From the NCBI GenBank assembly GCA_034509925.1, contig CM067529.1:4907001-4971000 (forward strand): a stretch of 64,000 nucleotides of DNA, read 5' to 3'. This document shows, in pieces, positions 25,065 through 50,291 of the stretch. The stretch is from Hirudinaria manillensis (lineage: Eukaryota > Annelida > Clitellata > Hirudinida > Hirudinidae). Under the pieces are notes generated by a model. It did no database searches. It saw only the letters and a program-made list of their open reading frames with translations, and was not told where the DNA came from. Within the stretch, counting starts at the first letter, position 1, and each line of letters begins with the position of its first letter. The position numbers were made by a program, and so were the translations under genes.

Positions 25065-26621
25065 TTACGAAGCTCTGAACTGCTCAGATCTTTTAAAATG
25101 TCCTCTGTTTTAAGTGGAGAAATCGCTGAACGAAATCAAAATTGTCTTTAATTTTGCTAGTAAGTAACCATCACGATCACCTTTGCATAACTTGTTTCAT
25201 TTTGTTTTGCATGAAAACACATGTAATATACTTTGCATGCACAAAATGTGAACTGCAAAACATCATGCAAGCAGAAGAATGTCTATTTCAAAAATAATGA
25301 AGCAAAAGCGTTTCAAAAATAATTGAGAGTCTCTAATTAGGAACGCAAAACATAACTTCTTTGCTATTTAAAGCCGAAGGTCATGGCTTGAATTAAGACT
25401 AGAATTCTTTTTAACAAATTGGATTGTTAAGCTCAGAAGGGTCGCACAGAAAATTCTTGTATGGATCATTTATTTCATTGCAGGTATTTGCCACTCTGTA
25501 ATGGATGCTCACGGTGGCAATCAAGAGGCTTTACATTTATATATATATTTTTTTTTTATATATATAATCACTACGATACCACCTCGGCCCTTTGAATTGA
25601 TCAATTTTTGCTTTTTAATAACTTTATTACAAACAATTATCTAATCCGCGACTAAGTGGCTAAACTTAAAATAAATATGGTTTTTATAGAGATTTTATTG
25701 ACATTAATAACATTTTCATTAACATTAATTCATAGCAATTTACCAGTTTTCTCGTATTGTCTTTCTTGAGGTCAGACTTTTAAATCCAAAGGTATTTGCT
25801 TTATAATGGAACCTCTAATAATTTTCCCGAAACTGAATTGCGTACGACTACATCTTCACACCTGAAAGATGCAGTCAGATGTTTAGAGAGAAGATGAGTA
25901 ATCTGTTGCTTCAAGGGCAACAAGCGCACTGCAACGACCTTATCAGCACATCTCGTGTGTTATTCTTACAATGAACCTCACACAAAGAGATATACAGCAT
26001 GGTTTGAAGCTGCTAACTTTTTTTGCTGCTAACAAGAAATTAATCCACTTTCAGTCTCCAGATAAGTTTGGCTTTTCATTGCTAAGGACATTAATAATAA
26101 TCATCGTTATCATCATTCCTTTTAGAATAGCAACCACCTGGGTTCCCTTAGAACTGCTGCATTCGACGGTAATAAATAAATAATTAAATAAGATGCCTTG
26201 ATTCAGGATGATTAGTCAGATTAATCAAGGGCCGATAATAACTAGTCGTATTATTTGCTTTGTAAAATGTTCATCAAATGTTTTTTGTGTCCAACATTAG
26301 GAAAACTAATCATTTATTTTTAAGTCGAAATTTAATTTGGAAAGTTTCAACTTAGCAATATTTATCGATAAATAAAGCAAGCTTATTAATAAAGGTAATA
26401 ATTGTTGATAATTACTTCATTTAAACGTTTAAATGCTAATCTGCATTCGCACAAATTTCTTTTTATTTCAAAAGAAGTTTGCAATGGTATAACATTCGTT
26501 TTATTTTAGGAAATTCTCGGAATTCAAGAGTGCCTTTTAAAATTTTTGGTTTAGCAATTTACGTCACTGTTCTTTCTAAAATTCGAATCTGTGATAAAAA
26601 GACGTTGTTTTTTAATCGAAG
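25065..26621. other. Intergenic region between divergent genes
   Basis: About 1.55 kb between the start of the CEP170-like gene (minus) and the start of the SLC13-like gene (plus); both promoters should lie here. It contains an imperfect TA palindrome around 25535-25565. The 70-residue plus-strand frame at 25971-26183 is hydrophobic at its end but has no family similarity and no convincing splice context, so it is not called. Confidence 0.55.
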
Positions 26622-28406
26622 ATGGTAACCTTTGAGGACAGAATCGTAGAAGAGGATCAGACAATAAAATCTGAAAGCGAAAGCACCTTATCACGTGCAG
26701 CACACTTTATCAGAAATATTTGGTTCGATTTCTTGGCATTTCGGGGCATTCTTCTGAGCTTAACGTGTTTCATAATATCAATATCGTTTTTGGAATATGA
26801 GATGTCTTACGGAATGATATATTTTTTTGTCACAATCGGATGGACGTTTGCGAGCTTGCCGTTGCATGTCATTTGCTTAATAACTCCATTGAGCCTTGAA
26901 TTTCTTGAACTGGTTCCGGAAGAAAGTCCGATCAAAGGGTTCTTATTAGAGGAAACGTTAGGAATACTTGCTGCGTCAATTTTCTACTTTCCATTCAAGA
27001 CCAGCCTCGTGACAAGAAAATTAATGGTGAAATTCTTTATCAGATTTCCGTTCTTTCCTCATAACCATTTATTGATGTGCATCACCATATCAGCTGCTTT
27101 GTCGACCATATTTCCTGCTTACTTTGTTGTATTTTTTATGCTGCCATTCATCGAATCAGGAATGGAAATCCTAACATCCATCGATAGCAAATTTTATTTT
27201 GGAACTTCTGCACAAAAGCAAATGATAAGGATGCGCCAATATGACAAAGCCTTCAAGTTGGCAGTTAGCTATGCATCGGTCATCGGGTCAACAACGTCCC
27301 TAGTGACCAGCGAGAGTGGAGAAATCATCTACAGAGTACTGGTTCGAAGCGGCACTTTTGATAGCGAATTGTGGTATATAATGTCCATCCCGATCGCCAT
27401 TATCAATTTATTCAATCTATGGATCGTAATGTTATTAGTATTTTTGGGTGTCAACTTCACTAAAGTTTGCTTTTATTCGAATATTGAGACTATACAAAGA
27501 ATGTTCTCGAGAAAGGAAGAAAGTCTCTCCGAAAAGGGTTTCCATATATTTACGAAACAGTTGGAGGAGTTCAAACGAGAAGTGGGACATCTCAGTTTGA
27601 CAGATGCATTCATGACTGGCGTTATGATGCTTGTTATTTTATCAGCAATTACAAGAAAATCTTTTCTTTTCAAAGGCTGGAGTGATTGGATTGTGATTGA
27701 TATCCTGCAGTTGTATAAAGAAGGTGAACAAAAGCATATTCATTTTTCGCTCATTGTCAGTCTTGCTGCAGTTTTACTCTTCATAGTTCCGAGTAAAAAG
27801 ATGTCCTACATATACACTAAGGATGCTTCCATGATGACTGATGCCTATTCCATGTCATCAACTGTTCCCATTCCAATTTCCGATTGGGAATTAGTATGTA
27901 AGTACATCCCTTGGACGGCCATTTTATGCGTCGGAACGTCAATTAATTTGTTTTACAGCTATCAGTACACAAAAATATATCACCGTGTGAGTATAGGGTT
28001 AGCACACATATTAGGAACAGAAAATGATGAAACTACTATTTTCCATTTATATTTCATAGGTCTTTTGCTAAATATATTTAATTTTAGCTTGGTGGTGAGT
28101 TATATGATGGTTCCTATGTCAATTCACGTGGCAAGGTTTCAAAATCTTAATGTCGCAGAACTCTTGCTGGTATCGCTATATGGCACACGTCATTCGTTCA
28201 TTACTCCTTTTTCTTGTCGATCAAATTTAGTAGTGCATTATATGACTAATAACATCAGAAGATCTGACATGTTAAAAGCAGGTGTCCCATTAACTGCTAT
28301 TTGCACCATAACAACATTAATCTACTTCAGAACTTTCAAAAACGAGTTTTCCGCCGGCTTCGATTTGTCCGTAGTGCGTCAATCTATATTTAAGCTTGTT
28401 GACTGA
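26622..28406 (+). CDS. Divergent, intronless SLC13-like (DASS family) membrane transporter
   Basis: One frame of 594 residues with about 11-12 hydrophobic segments and an acidic N-terminus without a signal peptide. The SLC13/DASS family (Na+-coupled dicarboxylate, citrate or sulfate carriers, Drosophila Indy) has two inverted repeats, each with a Ser-Asn-Thr type substrate/Na+ motif. Repeat 1 corresponds to YASVIGSTTSLVTS (about 217-230), where family members usually have SYASNIGG followed by T-x-P-P-N. Repeat 2 corresponds to SFITPFSCRSN (about 525-535) followed by SDMLKAGVPL, matching the family's ATPPN...DM.KAG. The fold signature is therefore visible, but the conserved Asn and Pro residues of both motifs are replaced, so the substrate and Na+ coupling may be altered or lost. 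The lack of introns may mean a retrogene. The family call rests on remembered motifs, not a search. Confidence 0.6.
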   Translation: MVTFEDRIVEEDQTIKSESESTLSRAAHFIRNIWFDFLAFRGILLSLTCFIISISFLEYEMSYGMIYFFVTIGWTFASLPLHVICLITPLSLEFLELVPEESPIKGFLLEETLGILAASIFYFPFKTSLVTRKLMVKFFIRFPFFPHNHLLMCITISAALSTIFPAYFVVFFMLPFIESGMEILTSIDSKFYFGTSAQKQMIRMRQYDKAFKLAVSYASVIGSTTSLVTSESGEIIYRVLVRSGTFDSELWYIMSIPIAIINLFNLWIVMLLVFLGVNFTKVCFYSNIETIQRMFSRKEESLSEKGFHIFTKQLEEFKREVGHLSLTDAFMTGVMMLVILSAITRKSFLFKGWSDWIVIDILQLYKEGEQKHIHFSLIVSLAAVLLFIVPSKKMSYIYTKDASMMTDAYSMSSTVPIPISDWELVCKYIPWTAILCVGTSINLFYSYQYTKIYHRVSIGLAHILGTENDETTIFHLYFIGLLLNIFNFSLVVSYMMVPMSIHVARFQNLNVAELLLVSLYGTRHSFITPFSCRSNLVVHYMTNNIRRSDMLKAGVPLTAICTITTLIYFRTFKNEFSAGFDLSVVRQSIFKLVD

Positions 28407-28841
28407 ACAACAATAAAATTGTAAATGTGTGCTTAGAAATTTTGTTCTGGAAAATAATTTGTTTTGAAATATAATCTGAATTGTTTCCACGGATTCCACA
28501 TTTGTTCGGCTATCAAGTTAGAATTAAATATTAATAAAATTAATAAACAAATTATTTATAAACTGTAACATTTATTGTTAATTTATTAATTTAATATTTT
28601 TTTGTTTAAAGATATTAAAAAAATATTAAGTTATATGAAACTGCAAATTTGTTCACCAAAAACAATCTTTGCTCTTTCTTTTCCGTTCCATCGAGGTTGG
28701 TGTTGTTCCGCTTATTTTCGACTCGCCAAAGCGTCAGGTTTTTATCAACTTAAATATCTGAGACGTTTGACTATTAAGGAATAACACGCGCCCGGATTTT
28801 TAAAAGTGATTTTAATCTGTTGGTAAATTTCAGTGTGAAGG
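28407..28841 (+). promoter_or_regulatory. Upstream region of RpS9 with a TOP-like pyrimidine tract
   Basis: Between the SLC13-like stop and the RpS9 start. Around 28671-28690 there is a pyrimidine-rich run (CTCTTTCTTTTCCGTTCC) of the kind found at ribosomal-protein transcription starts (5' TOP). A probable 5' UTR intron ends at AAATTTCAG just before 28834, leaving about 8 nt of leader ahead of the ATG. The transcription start itself is not proven. Confidence 0.4.
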
Positions 28842-29545
<704 letters not shown>

Positions 29546-29574
29546 GCTGGCGGCCCCTTTTTGACTGACATTCA

Positions 29575-29580
29575 AATAAA
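29575..29580 (+). terminator. RpS9: Polyadenylation signal of RpS9
   Basis: AATAAA 30 nt after the stop codon, followed by a T-rich stretch (ATCATTTTTGTTCAG), as expected for a short 3' UTR. Confidence 0.75.
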
Positions 29581-29953
29581 CGGTCTCCAAACATCATTTT
29601 TGTTCAGCAGTTATTTCTTGTGGATGGGAGTTGTTTTTATCGCACGGGCTGTATGAGTACTGGTAGTGGTATTGGCTTAGTTTGGCATGTCGATTTTAAT
29701 GTTACAACAACAGCCTTGAGGTATACTAGAGGTTTTGAGGTGACATGGGTGAAACAGTTTGGTGTTGGTGTTGAAATCAAAAACAAGGTAGAGTTGGCAT
29801 TGCATCAATTCATTTGTATTGTATAATCCTTTCATAATGTTTGTGAGTTAGAAAATGTAGCTGTAAGGATGGGAAGTTGTTGGTATGGGCCAAACATAAT
29901 CTGAAACATTTACCAGAGTTAGAAGGTGTTTGAATGTAGTAAATAGTGATTAC

Positions 29954-30997
29954 CTGATGATGCAATGTCGTATGGGGCATCATATTGCCACAGCATATCT
30001 TTCACAGTTGAGATGCAATCCACTTCACCTTTCAAGAGATAGTTGATCACACCTAAAAAGAAATCAGTTCAATCGTCTCATCTGTAATCATTCGAAAAAG
30101 TTAAACCCTGCGAAGGAAGTAGTTCGGAATTGTTGGTGAAAAGATTGTCGAAAACGGCCGGAAAAAAATGCCTTGGCGTTTTGAGGATATAGATTCCGAT
30201 GTCGAGGATCTGCTTGATTAGATCAATCACAATTTTTTCATCCTTGTCACCTGGCTGAAAGTTGTCTGAGTCAACTCCTTCAATCTCCAGGAGTTGCCAA
30301 TAGAAATATGGATAATGAGGGATGGCAATGTGTCAAAACATATTAAGGGAATAATAATAAAAATAGTTGTTTTATGTAAATATGTTTGTATCTGAAAGGA
30401 TATATCATGATTTATCATTAGCACTTTGGAGATGTCAAAATTTCGGTCCTCTCGAAGTGAATCATCATGAACTTCCCTCAAATAGAGATTGATCAATGCC
30501 ATTGGTGCCTAGCACAAATTCAGTACTGTTTGATTAACTCTCAATCACGTCAAATTTGTAACTTTGACAAACCTCAACTATATGAACAGCATGTCTTCTA
30601 TGAATCATTAAAAAACCAGTGGCAGGTTCTGCTTGCAAACTCTCAGAGGCATTCTTAAGAAATTGTTCATATTGCTCTATTAAAATATCAGGGTATTTAG
30701 TTTTGTCACAACATCTGCAACGTTATCTCATACCTCCTATTTCTGTGCCATCTTGAGCCTTAGTTGCTATTTGAGAGATTAAGGCTATTCGTTGCAAAAT
30801 CCCTTTCTGAACAGAAATGTGAAAGTAAATTTCATTATTAAGCTATTACATATTCAATTATCTAACTCTTCCCAAAAGGGCGCTTTTCTCCTCAAAGACC
30901 GTATACAGATTTTCTCGTTTATCCTCGGCTTCATCGAACTCAATGCTAGTCATGTTGACCGTGTAACTATGCTTCCTCGCCACCGTCGCTAGGCTGA
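29954..30997 (-). CDS. Small multi-exon gene, possibly TEX47-like
   Basis: A run of short exons with good acceptors and donors: 30867-30997, 30734-30806, 30573-30676, one within about 30380-30515, one ending with the Gln of LLPSQ near 30110-30270, and about 29954-30053. Pieces read as ARKHSYTVNMTSIEFDEAED, KGILQRIALISQIATKAQDG, AEPATGFLMIHRRHAVHIVE, ALINLYLREVHDD, IVIDLIKQILDIGIYILKTP and VINYLLKGEVDCISTVKDML. The segment with PATGFLMIH..HAVHIVE resembles what I remember of TEX47 (C7orf62), a BLUF-like fold protein of testis and cilia; this is a weak recollection. The 3' end of the fifth exon and both ends of the gene are unresolved. More 5' exons may lie upstream of the inverted-repeat element, for example around 31800-32260. 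Confidence 0.45.
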
Positions 30998-31022
30998 CTA
31001 AAGCAGATATTTAATAAACATG

Positions 31023-31475
31023 AGGGGAGGAGCTGTATTTTACACAAGGAATCCGTTATAACGAAATATATTGAGAAGGTTCCTGACAGCATTGCGGGAT
31101 TGACGTGAATGTACTTCACTCAGTGTAATGGTTACACCGATGTTTGTGAGACAAACGGTTCGGGTTCGGCTCCCGGGTTCGGGACGAGCAAAAAAGCCAG
31201 GTTTGAGCCGTGATCGGGGTTTCCGAGCGATCACTATTTAGATTAGGGTGTGTCGCATCATAGGATTAGGTTTTGTCAGAATTAAAGCTAAATGCCATAA
31301 CGGGTTCTAAGTTCTTTTTACATTAGAATGAATATAAATGACAGTTTCTACGGTTTGACAAAAATTTTTTGCTTTTGTTGTGGATCCTACATATCAAAGT
31401 TAAAATATTGTAAAAGTACCGCATCAACACATTTGTTATCTACATAAAATTTTACAAAAATTCAGCTCCTCCCCT
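31023..31475. mobile_element. Short inverted-repeat element with a tRNA-like core (MITE or SINE-like)
   Basis: The left end reads AGGGGAGGAGCTGTATTTTA and the right end is its near-perfect inverted complement (TTCAGCTCCTCCCCT at 31461-31475), about 453 bp apart. Such ends suggest a non-autonomous DNA transposon. Inside, at about 31115-31195, is a tRNA-like stretch: an A-box-like CAGTGTAATGG, a possible anticodon stem-loop (TGTTT, loop GTGAGAC, AAACG), and B-box-like GGTTCGGGTTC. The acceptor stem does not pair, so it is not a functional tRNA. No clear target-site duplication was seen. A third copy of the end sequence, CAGGGGAGGAGC, lies at 31721 and has the CAGGGG start common in hAT ends. 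Confidence 0.4.
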
Positions 31476-32861
31476 ATTTCGGTTCCTACCATCATGTATA
31501 TTAAGTAATAGTCTGATGATAGTCGCCAGCCGCGACGCTATGGCTTCGTTCAAAGACGGTTAAAAATTGTAATATGATTTTAGTATTCTAACAAAAAAAC
31601 AAATTATCTAATTAATAATTAATTAAATATTAATAAAAATGGCTAAATTATAGGTATGCCTTAGCCCAACCTCAAACTTCAAGGCCGTGGGTTGACAAGG
31701 TTTTAAAGATATACATTTATCAGGGGAGGAGCCACGTTTTGAAATGCTTCTAAAATGCTGAACCATCGTTGTCGTCGTATCAACCACCTCAAATTTCTGT
31801 CATTGCATCATTCACAGCGAACAAAATAATACAATTCCAACTTATTGTTACCTCAGAAAGCAGAAGTGTAACTTCCAAACGAGCAGGTGCAAAGGATTTG
31901 TCGTGTTCTCGGTTTAGGTTTTATGCCCTCATGCATTTTGGTTTATATCGTGAAAATACAAACTAAAACTATCCACATGAAAAACTAATAATGTAAAATT
32001 TTTTTAATCACTTTTTCTTACCAGTTCCTCCTAGGCAGAACTGTAGCCAAAGTCTTTGTTAATTGCACATGATTTTTGGCTGGATTTCCAGAGTCCTGCG
32101 ATGGATCGGTCGAGTTCATAAATACATTCGTGCGTAATCGTATTAGTGACATGAGTAACAGTCATTGATTTTCTCCAGGTGTCATATTTAGATATAAGGA
32201 AATCTAATTTTTGACAGACACACAGAATAACGCCTTGGCAAATACAACTTACAGCTTCTGCCAACTTGAAGTCAGTTTATGAAATTATGTGAGTGTTGGC
32301 GCAAGTTGTCTATTTGATGTCACAGGAAGGAGAATAATTGGTAACGTGAAGATGAACTCTTCCAGGAAAGATTGTGGTCTAATCGCACGAATTAAAGTGG
32401 TTCCACAAAAACCAACTGCATGATCCGCTGTGAGGTTTTTGTAATGGGTTAAAGTCTTTCTAGTGCGTTTCTGAGTGTGTTTAAGCCACTAAATGTATCA
32501 AAACTGGCTTGAGGGTTTGCAATAATTTCTTGGCTGGTTTTAAATCAGATAATAAACGGACATTTTGCTTTTTATTTTCTCCCTATGGTGCAAGGAAGAA
32601 TATTATTTATATAAATTTATTATCATTGTCTGAGTCAATTAAGAATAAATAAATTACTCCAATCTACAGACTTCATAAAACTGACGCAAATGCTATATTA
32701 TTTACATTTTAGCAAAAGTGGATAATTTAGACTGTATAAATATCAAATTACACTGTTTTAAGAATTGCTCGAATCATTTTAACGATGCCGCAATTTGTAA
32801 ATTTGTATGAAAACATTGCTTGTGTATTTTTTGGTTATAGGAAGTTGGTAACTGAATCAAG
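31476..32861. other. Non-coding or unresolved region upstream of Galpha-q
   Basis: About 1.4 kb. A 77-residue minus-strand frame at 32031-32264 and an exon-like piece at about 31840-31890 may belong to 5' exons of the TEX47-like gene, but phases do not join and no family is recognised. The last 100 bp before 32862 should contain the Galpha-q leader; a likely acceptor (TTGGTTATAG) ends at 32840. Confidence 0.45.
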
Positions 32862-36541
<3,680 letters not shown>

Positions 36542-38020
36542 TTTCAGTCTTGGTCAGTTCACCTTTTTCTCAAGTTTAAATTATTCCAATTGTGTCATCG
36601 TGTCGTTCACAAACACAAATAAAGAAGTGTCACTGAGTTGAAATTAGTCGTCGCGCTTATCTTCTGTCGTTACGATGTATCGGTTCTTGGTATTAATTCT
36701 TCTCCGAGGAAGTTCTTGTAAAGTTTTCTCTAGAAGAGGACAGTAGTGAATTGAAAGTTTGTTTTTCGTTGACGTTATTTTATAGCATTTCAATAGCTTA
36801 GAAGAATTTTCGTTCGTTCTCCGTTCCTATGAACTTTAAGCCGACGAGCAGACGGCGACAAAGCGACTGAAAAGAAAAACACTGTTTTACCGAACGGTTT
36901 TACTCGAAATCCCTCTTAAATTGCATTGAAAATAAATAGTTAATGATTTCTTCTGCCAAAGGAGATTCGGCGACGATCGATCGCTCGTGTCGTCCCGATT
37001 TCAGACGGATTCGTGAATCTCAATCTGTTTTTACTGCTATTTTTATTTTTTTTTTTAAATTAACTTTCTTGACATAAATTGGATTTTGTTTGTTTTAGCT
37101 TAATGTTTCTTTTTAAAATTCTGAGCCTGCATATTTTAACGTTGTTTTGCAGTGTTTTTAAAGCTTACGAATTCGATCGTTTGGGTCCCTTTCTGCAAAC
37201 CAGTTTCTTTTTTTAATGCCCCTGAACTTATCGCTACTCTGTACATACCTTGTGGCACTTCCGCTTTATTTATTTCGTTCCGTTCGTTCTCCGAGAACGA
37301 ATTTTTATTTTTAAATCGTAACGATTATGCTGACAAGTATTCGACATTAACGAGCACAATTTGGATCGTGATCGTGGCTGAAAAGCTTGCCCAAATCCCT
37401 ATTGGGTGAACACTGCTTTGTTGATTCTCCTGCTTCAAAGTTGCTGGATATTTTCTTCGTAGATTTTTGTGACGTCGAAGTAGAGACCGTCGGTCGGATC
37501 GCCTCGGCCGCGTTTCGCAGTCGTCGACGTTTTGGATGGAAGCTTTTCATTGTGTTGCTCCTTAGATAGCCAGTCAAACTATTTGCTTTGGTTATCTGCT
37601 GTCGTCGTGTTTCGATCGAGTCGGAGTAAAACTTTCCGTCTGCAAGTTGTACATCGAGTCGTCTGCTATCGTTTCTGTATATAAAGGCAAGTATATATAT
37701 ATACATACATGGTATTGTTTGTATACGAACAATTTGTCATATAATTTATACAAACAGCAAGTACATGCAAGCACACGTAATATTTTGTATCCATTCATCC
37801 TACGTCGCAGTTTCACACGTCCAAGGCTACATTGACAATAGATCTTCATCGACTTTTTTCCTCGTCCGTCTCAAAGTTACAGTGAAGATTCTGCTCGATT
37901 TTTGTACATTTACGATTGATATTTATGTAGGTGTCATGATTATCTGTTTTCTCGAGAACAAAGGTGTGTTGCTTTTCTTGCTCGTCTTCGTTCGGTCGCT
38001 TAAAAACCGCGAGAAACGAT
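36542..38020. other. Gap between convergent Galpha-q and TRPC genes
   Basis: About 1.5 kb expected to hold the two 3' UTRs. Open frames on both strands (for example 37152-37409 and 37347-37706) overlap each other and have no family similarity or splice context. A TA/CATA repeat patch lies near 37690-37715. Confidence 0.55.
36618..36623 (+). terminator. GNAQ: Polyadenylation signal of the Galpha-q gene
   Basis: AATAAA about 76 nt after the stop codon, followed within 30 nt by GT/T-rich sequence. Confidence 0.65.
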
Positions 38021-47873
<9,853 letters not shown>

Positions 47874-48633
47874 GACGGGTTCATATCTTTGCGTTTTTGT
47901 TTTGGAAGTTCACTTTTAGAACTTGTAATCAATTCATTGTTAAACTTTCGATCATGAAAATACAATTATCAAAATGGCTAAACAGAAATATAATTTTCAA
48001 AGTAATTGGAATGTCGTAGAATTGACATTAAAATGTATTTTAACTAAATTTTATAACATTTACAGGCAAATACAACTTAGAAAATGTTAATAATAAAGAA
48101 TTTAGCAATAAAAAATTCAAAAATGTTGTTGATCCATTAATTCAAGGAGCGAAGGACTTCAAAGCATGAATCACTTTAATAACGGGAAATTCCAAGTTTC
48201 GGTGTCTTAATGTAATTTCATCCAAGAATAAAAGATTATGATTTCTTTTTTTTTTTTTTTAATTAATTTTTACCAAAGCATTTTTCAATCTTGAAAAGTG
48301 GTCGTTCATCATTTTCACTTTCGTTTCCAATTTACTTTCAACAAAATCTGATCCAGGCGAGCGTAATTGGTTCGCTTATTTGTTGGAAAACGTTCCAAAA
48401 AGCTTCACAAGGTGGATCTAGTGGATCGATCTGGAATTTCCAATTTTCATTGAGCCCCCCAAGTGCATGTTGTAACCTTTTGAACCATAAATCTCCGTTA
48501 GTTTCATTTCCTGGATGTCACGCTTAAAGGCTTAAAGTCTACGAAAAGCACCCGCCCAGCAGACGATTACGGCAGGAAAATGAATCATAGAAGGATATCG
48601 ACAATGAAAATATTATAAGAATATATTTTACAG

Positions 48634-48722
48634 CAACGTTTACAGTCCTACGTGAAGGGCGTCATTATGCAGCGCCCAATATTCAAGGCCCTATTGGACG
48701 TCCACCTTGTCCACCTTGTCAG
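48634..48722 (+). other. Exon-like island
   Basis: Flanked by a good acceptor (ATATTTTACAG) and a consensus donor (AG|GTAAGT). Two frames are open: one reads QRLQSYVKGVIMQRP, the other TFTVLREGRHYAAPN followed by GPIGRPPCPPCQ. I cannot tell which, if either, is used, and no partner exon was found with certainty. Confidence 0.3.
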
Positions 48723-50118
48723 GTAAGTTGTCCACGTAATGCTCTTTGAAAGTTGTTTACTTTCAGACAACAATAATTGTAATCATCTAAATAATTTTTC
48801 CTATTCACTTGCACTTCTGAGCATATACTGTGCAGTATTGGTTCTTTATCGGATGATAATGTCAAGTGGTTGACGACGATGATGATGATGATGACGACGG
48901 TGATGAAAGTGCGTTGTTGTCATGGCAACGAACACATCGCCGCGCGAGTCCAAAAAAAAATAAAAATAAAGTTCGTTACGAAGATATTGTGTCGTAAAAC
49001 TTTTTCAGAACTGACAATTAAAATCAAAACGTATCTTAAAGACTCGAAAACACGCAGCGGATGTGGTTTTCGACGATTATTTATTAAAATATCTGTGAAT
49101 AAAGAATTATTAAAATTGAAAACTAAATAATCTCACCTTTATTCTGTCATTTTGTTTATGCCATAAATAATGCGGTTCATAATGACGACGAAGATGACAA
49201 CGACGACGACGACGGTGGTGATGATAATGATAAGACATTTTCCATTGATTTTGCCCTCGCAGTGACTTATCGAACTCTGACTTCCTCAAGGTTGAAAGTT
49301 TGTGGTGATGGATTTCTTGCCAGAACTTTGCATTCAATATCTTCAATCTTGTTCAATCCCGTTTCAGTGTTTTTTTTTTCATAATTTTTTCAAATAAAAG
49401 AAATTATTGAATAACCGAACAAAAACAAAAAGATAAACAACTCCATGGAAAATCTGAATTAGATTCTTTTTTTTTCTTTCTTCTTCCTTTTAATTCACGG
49501 CGATTTCTTCAGGAATAACTTGGTGTCCATTCGTGCGTGACCACTTTCCGGGCGGATAAACGCCCTCCTACCCCCCCCCCCCCGTGCAGAACTCGTCCTT
49601 CCACGTCCACAACTGACGATGTTTTCCAAATCAATCGGTTGAACAATCGACATCTCATTTGATGATTGAAACCTTTTCTTGTAATAAAAGTGAGAGGCAT
49701 CATGGAGGCGGTCAAGCGTAAAATTTAATAACGAAATCGGAATCGGGGTCATGCGAGGCCAACAAATGGCGCCCATCAGGTCAATCGCTCGGTAATTGCG
49801 CCATTGTTTGACTTTGAAAGCAGACGACAAACGAATGCTTTGTGATGGGCGTGTCTCTCTCTTTTTATTTATTGCCTTGTTACATAATATTTATCGACGT
49901 TTCGTTTGTATTTACTCGAATTAATTGATTTAATCGATTTAATTCAGTGACTTTCATTTAATAATTCATTGTTACTTATTCGATAACATTGTCAGCTTGG
50001 GTGGATGCAGATTTGAAATTTAATAATATTTTTTATTATAATAATATTTACTATTTTTATTATAGTAATATTTATTATAATAATAATTAATATTATTTTT
50101 GTAAATATTGTACATCAG

Positions 50119-50291
50119 AAATTGACCGGAAATTGTTTGAAAACACTCGAGAAGCACCCACCTCTGAAGTGGGGAACCACTTGAAGTCCAAACAGGAGGT
50201 TCCAACGACAAGTCACAATTGCATCATAAAAGCAACACAAAGTATCCACGAAATGCAGTATCAGACGCCACAAAGTTATCCGTCAGCAATG
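50119..50291 (+). other. Exon-like island
   Basis: Starts after an acceptor (TACATCAG) with an open frame of 57 codons (IDRKLFENTREAPTSE...) up to a weak donor (ATG|GTCGTC). A second island, 50380-50525, follows a good acceptor (ATATTACAG) and runs 48 codons to a stop. Their phases do not join, so no gene model is offered. Confidence 0.25.

Noticed and set aside
29620..29826. 68-residue plus-strand frame after RpS9
   Set aside because: G/T-rich stretch downstream of the polyadenylation signal with no family similarity; open on both strands by composition.
31115..31195. tRNA gene (anticodon-like GAG)
   Set aside because: Anticodon and T arms can be drawn, but the acceptor stem does not pair and spacing before the anticodon arm is wrong, so it is treated as a tRNA-derived element.
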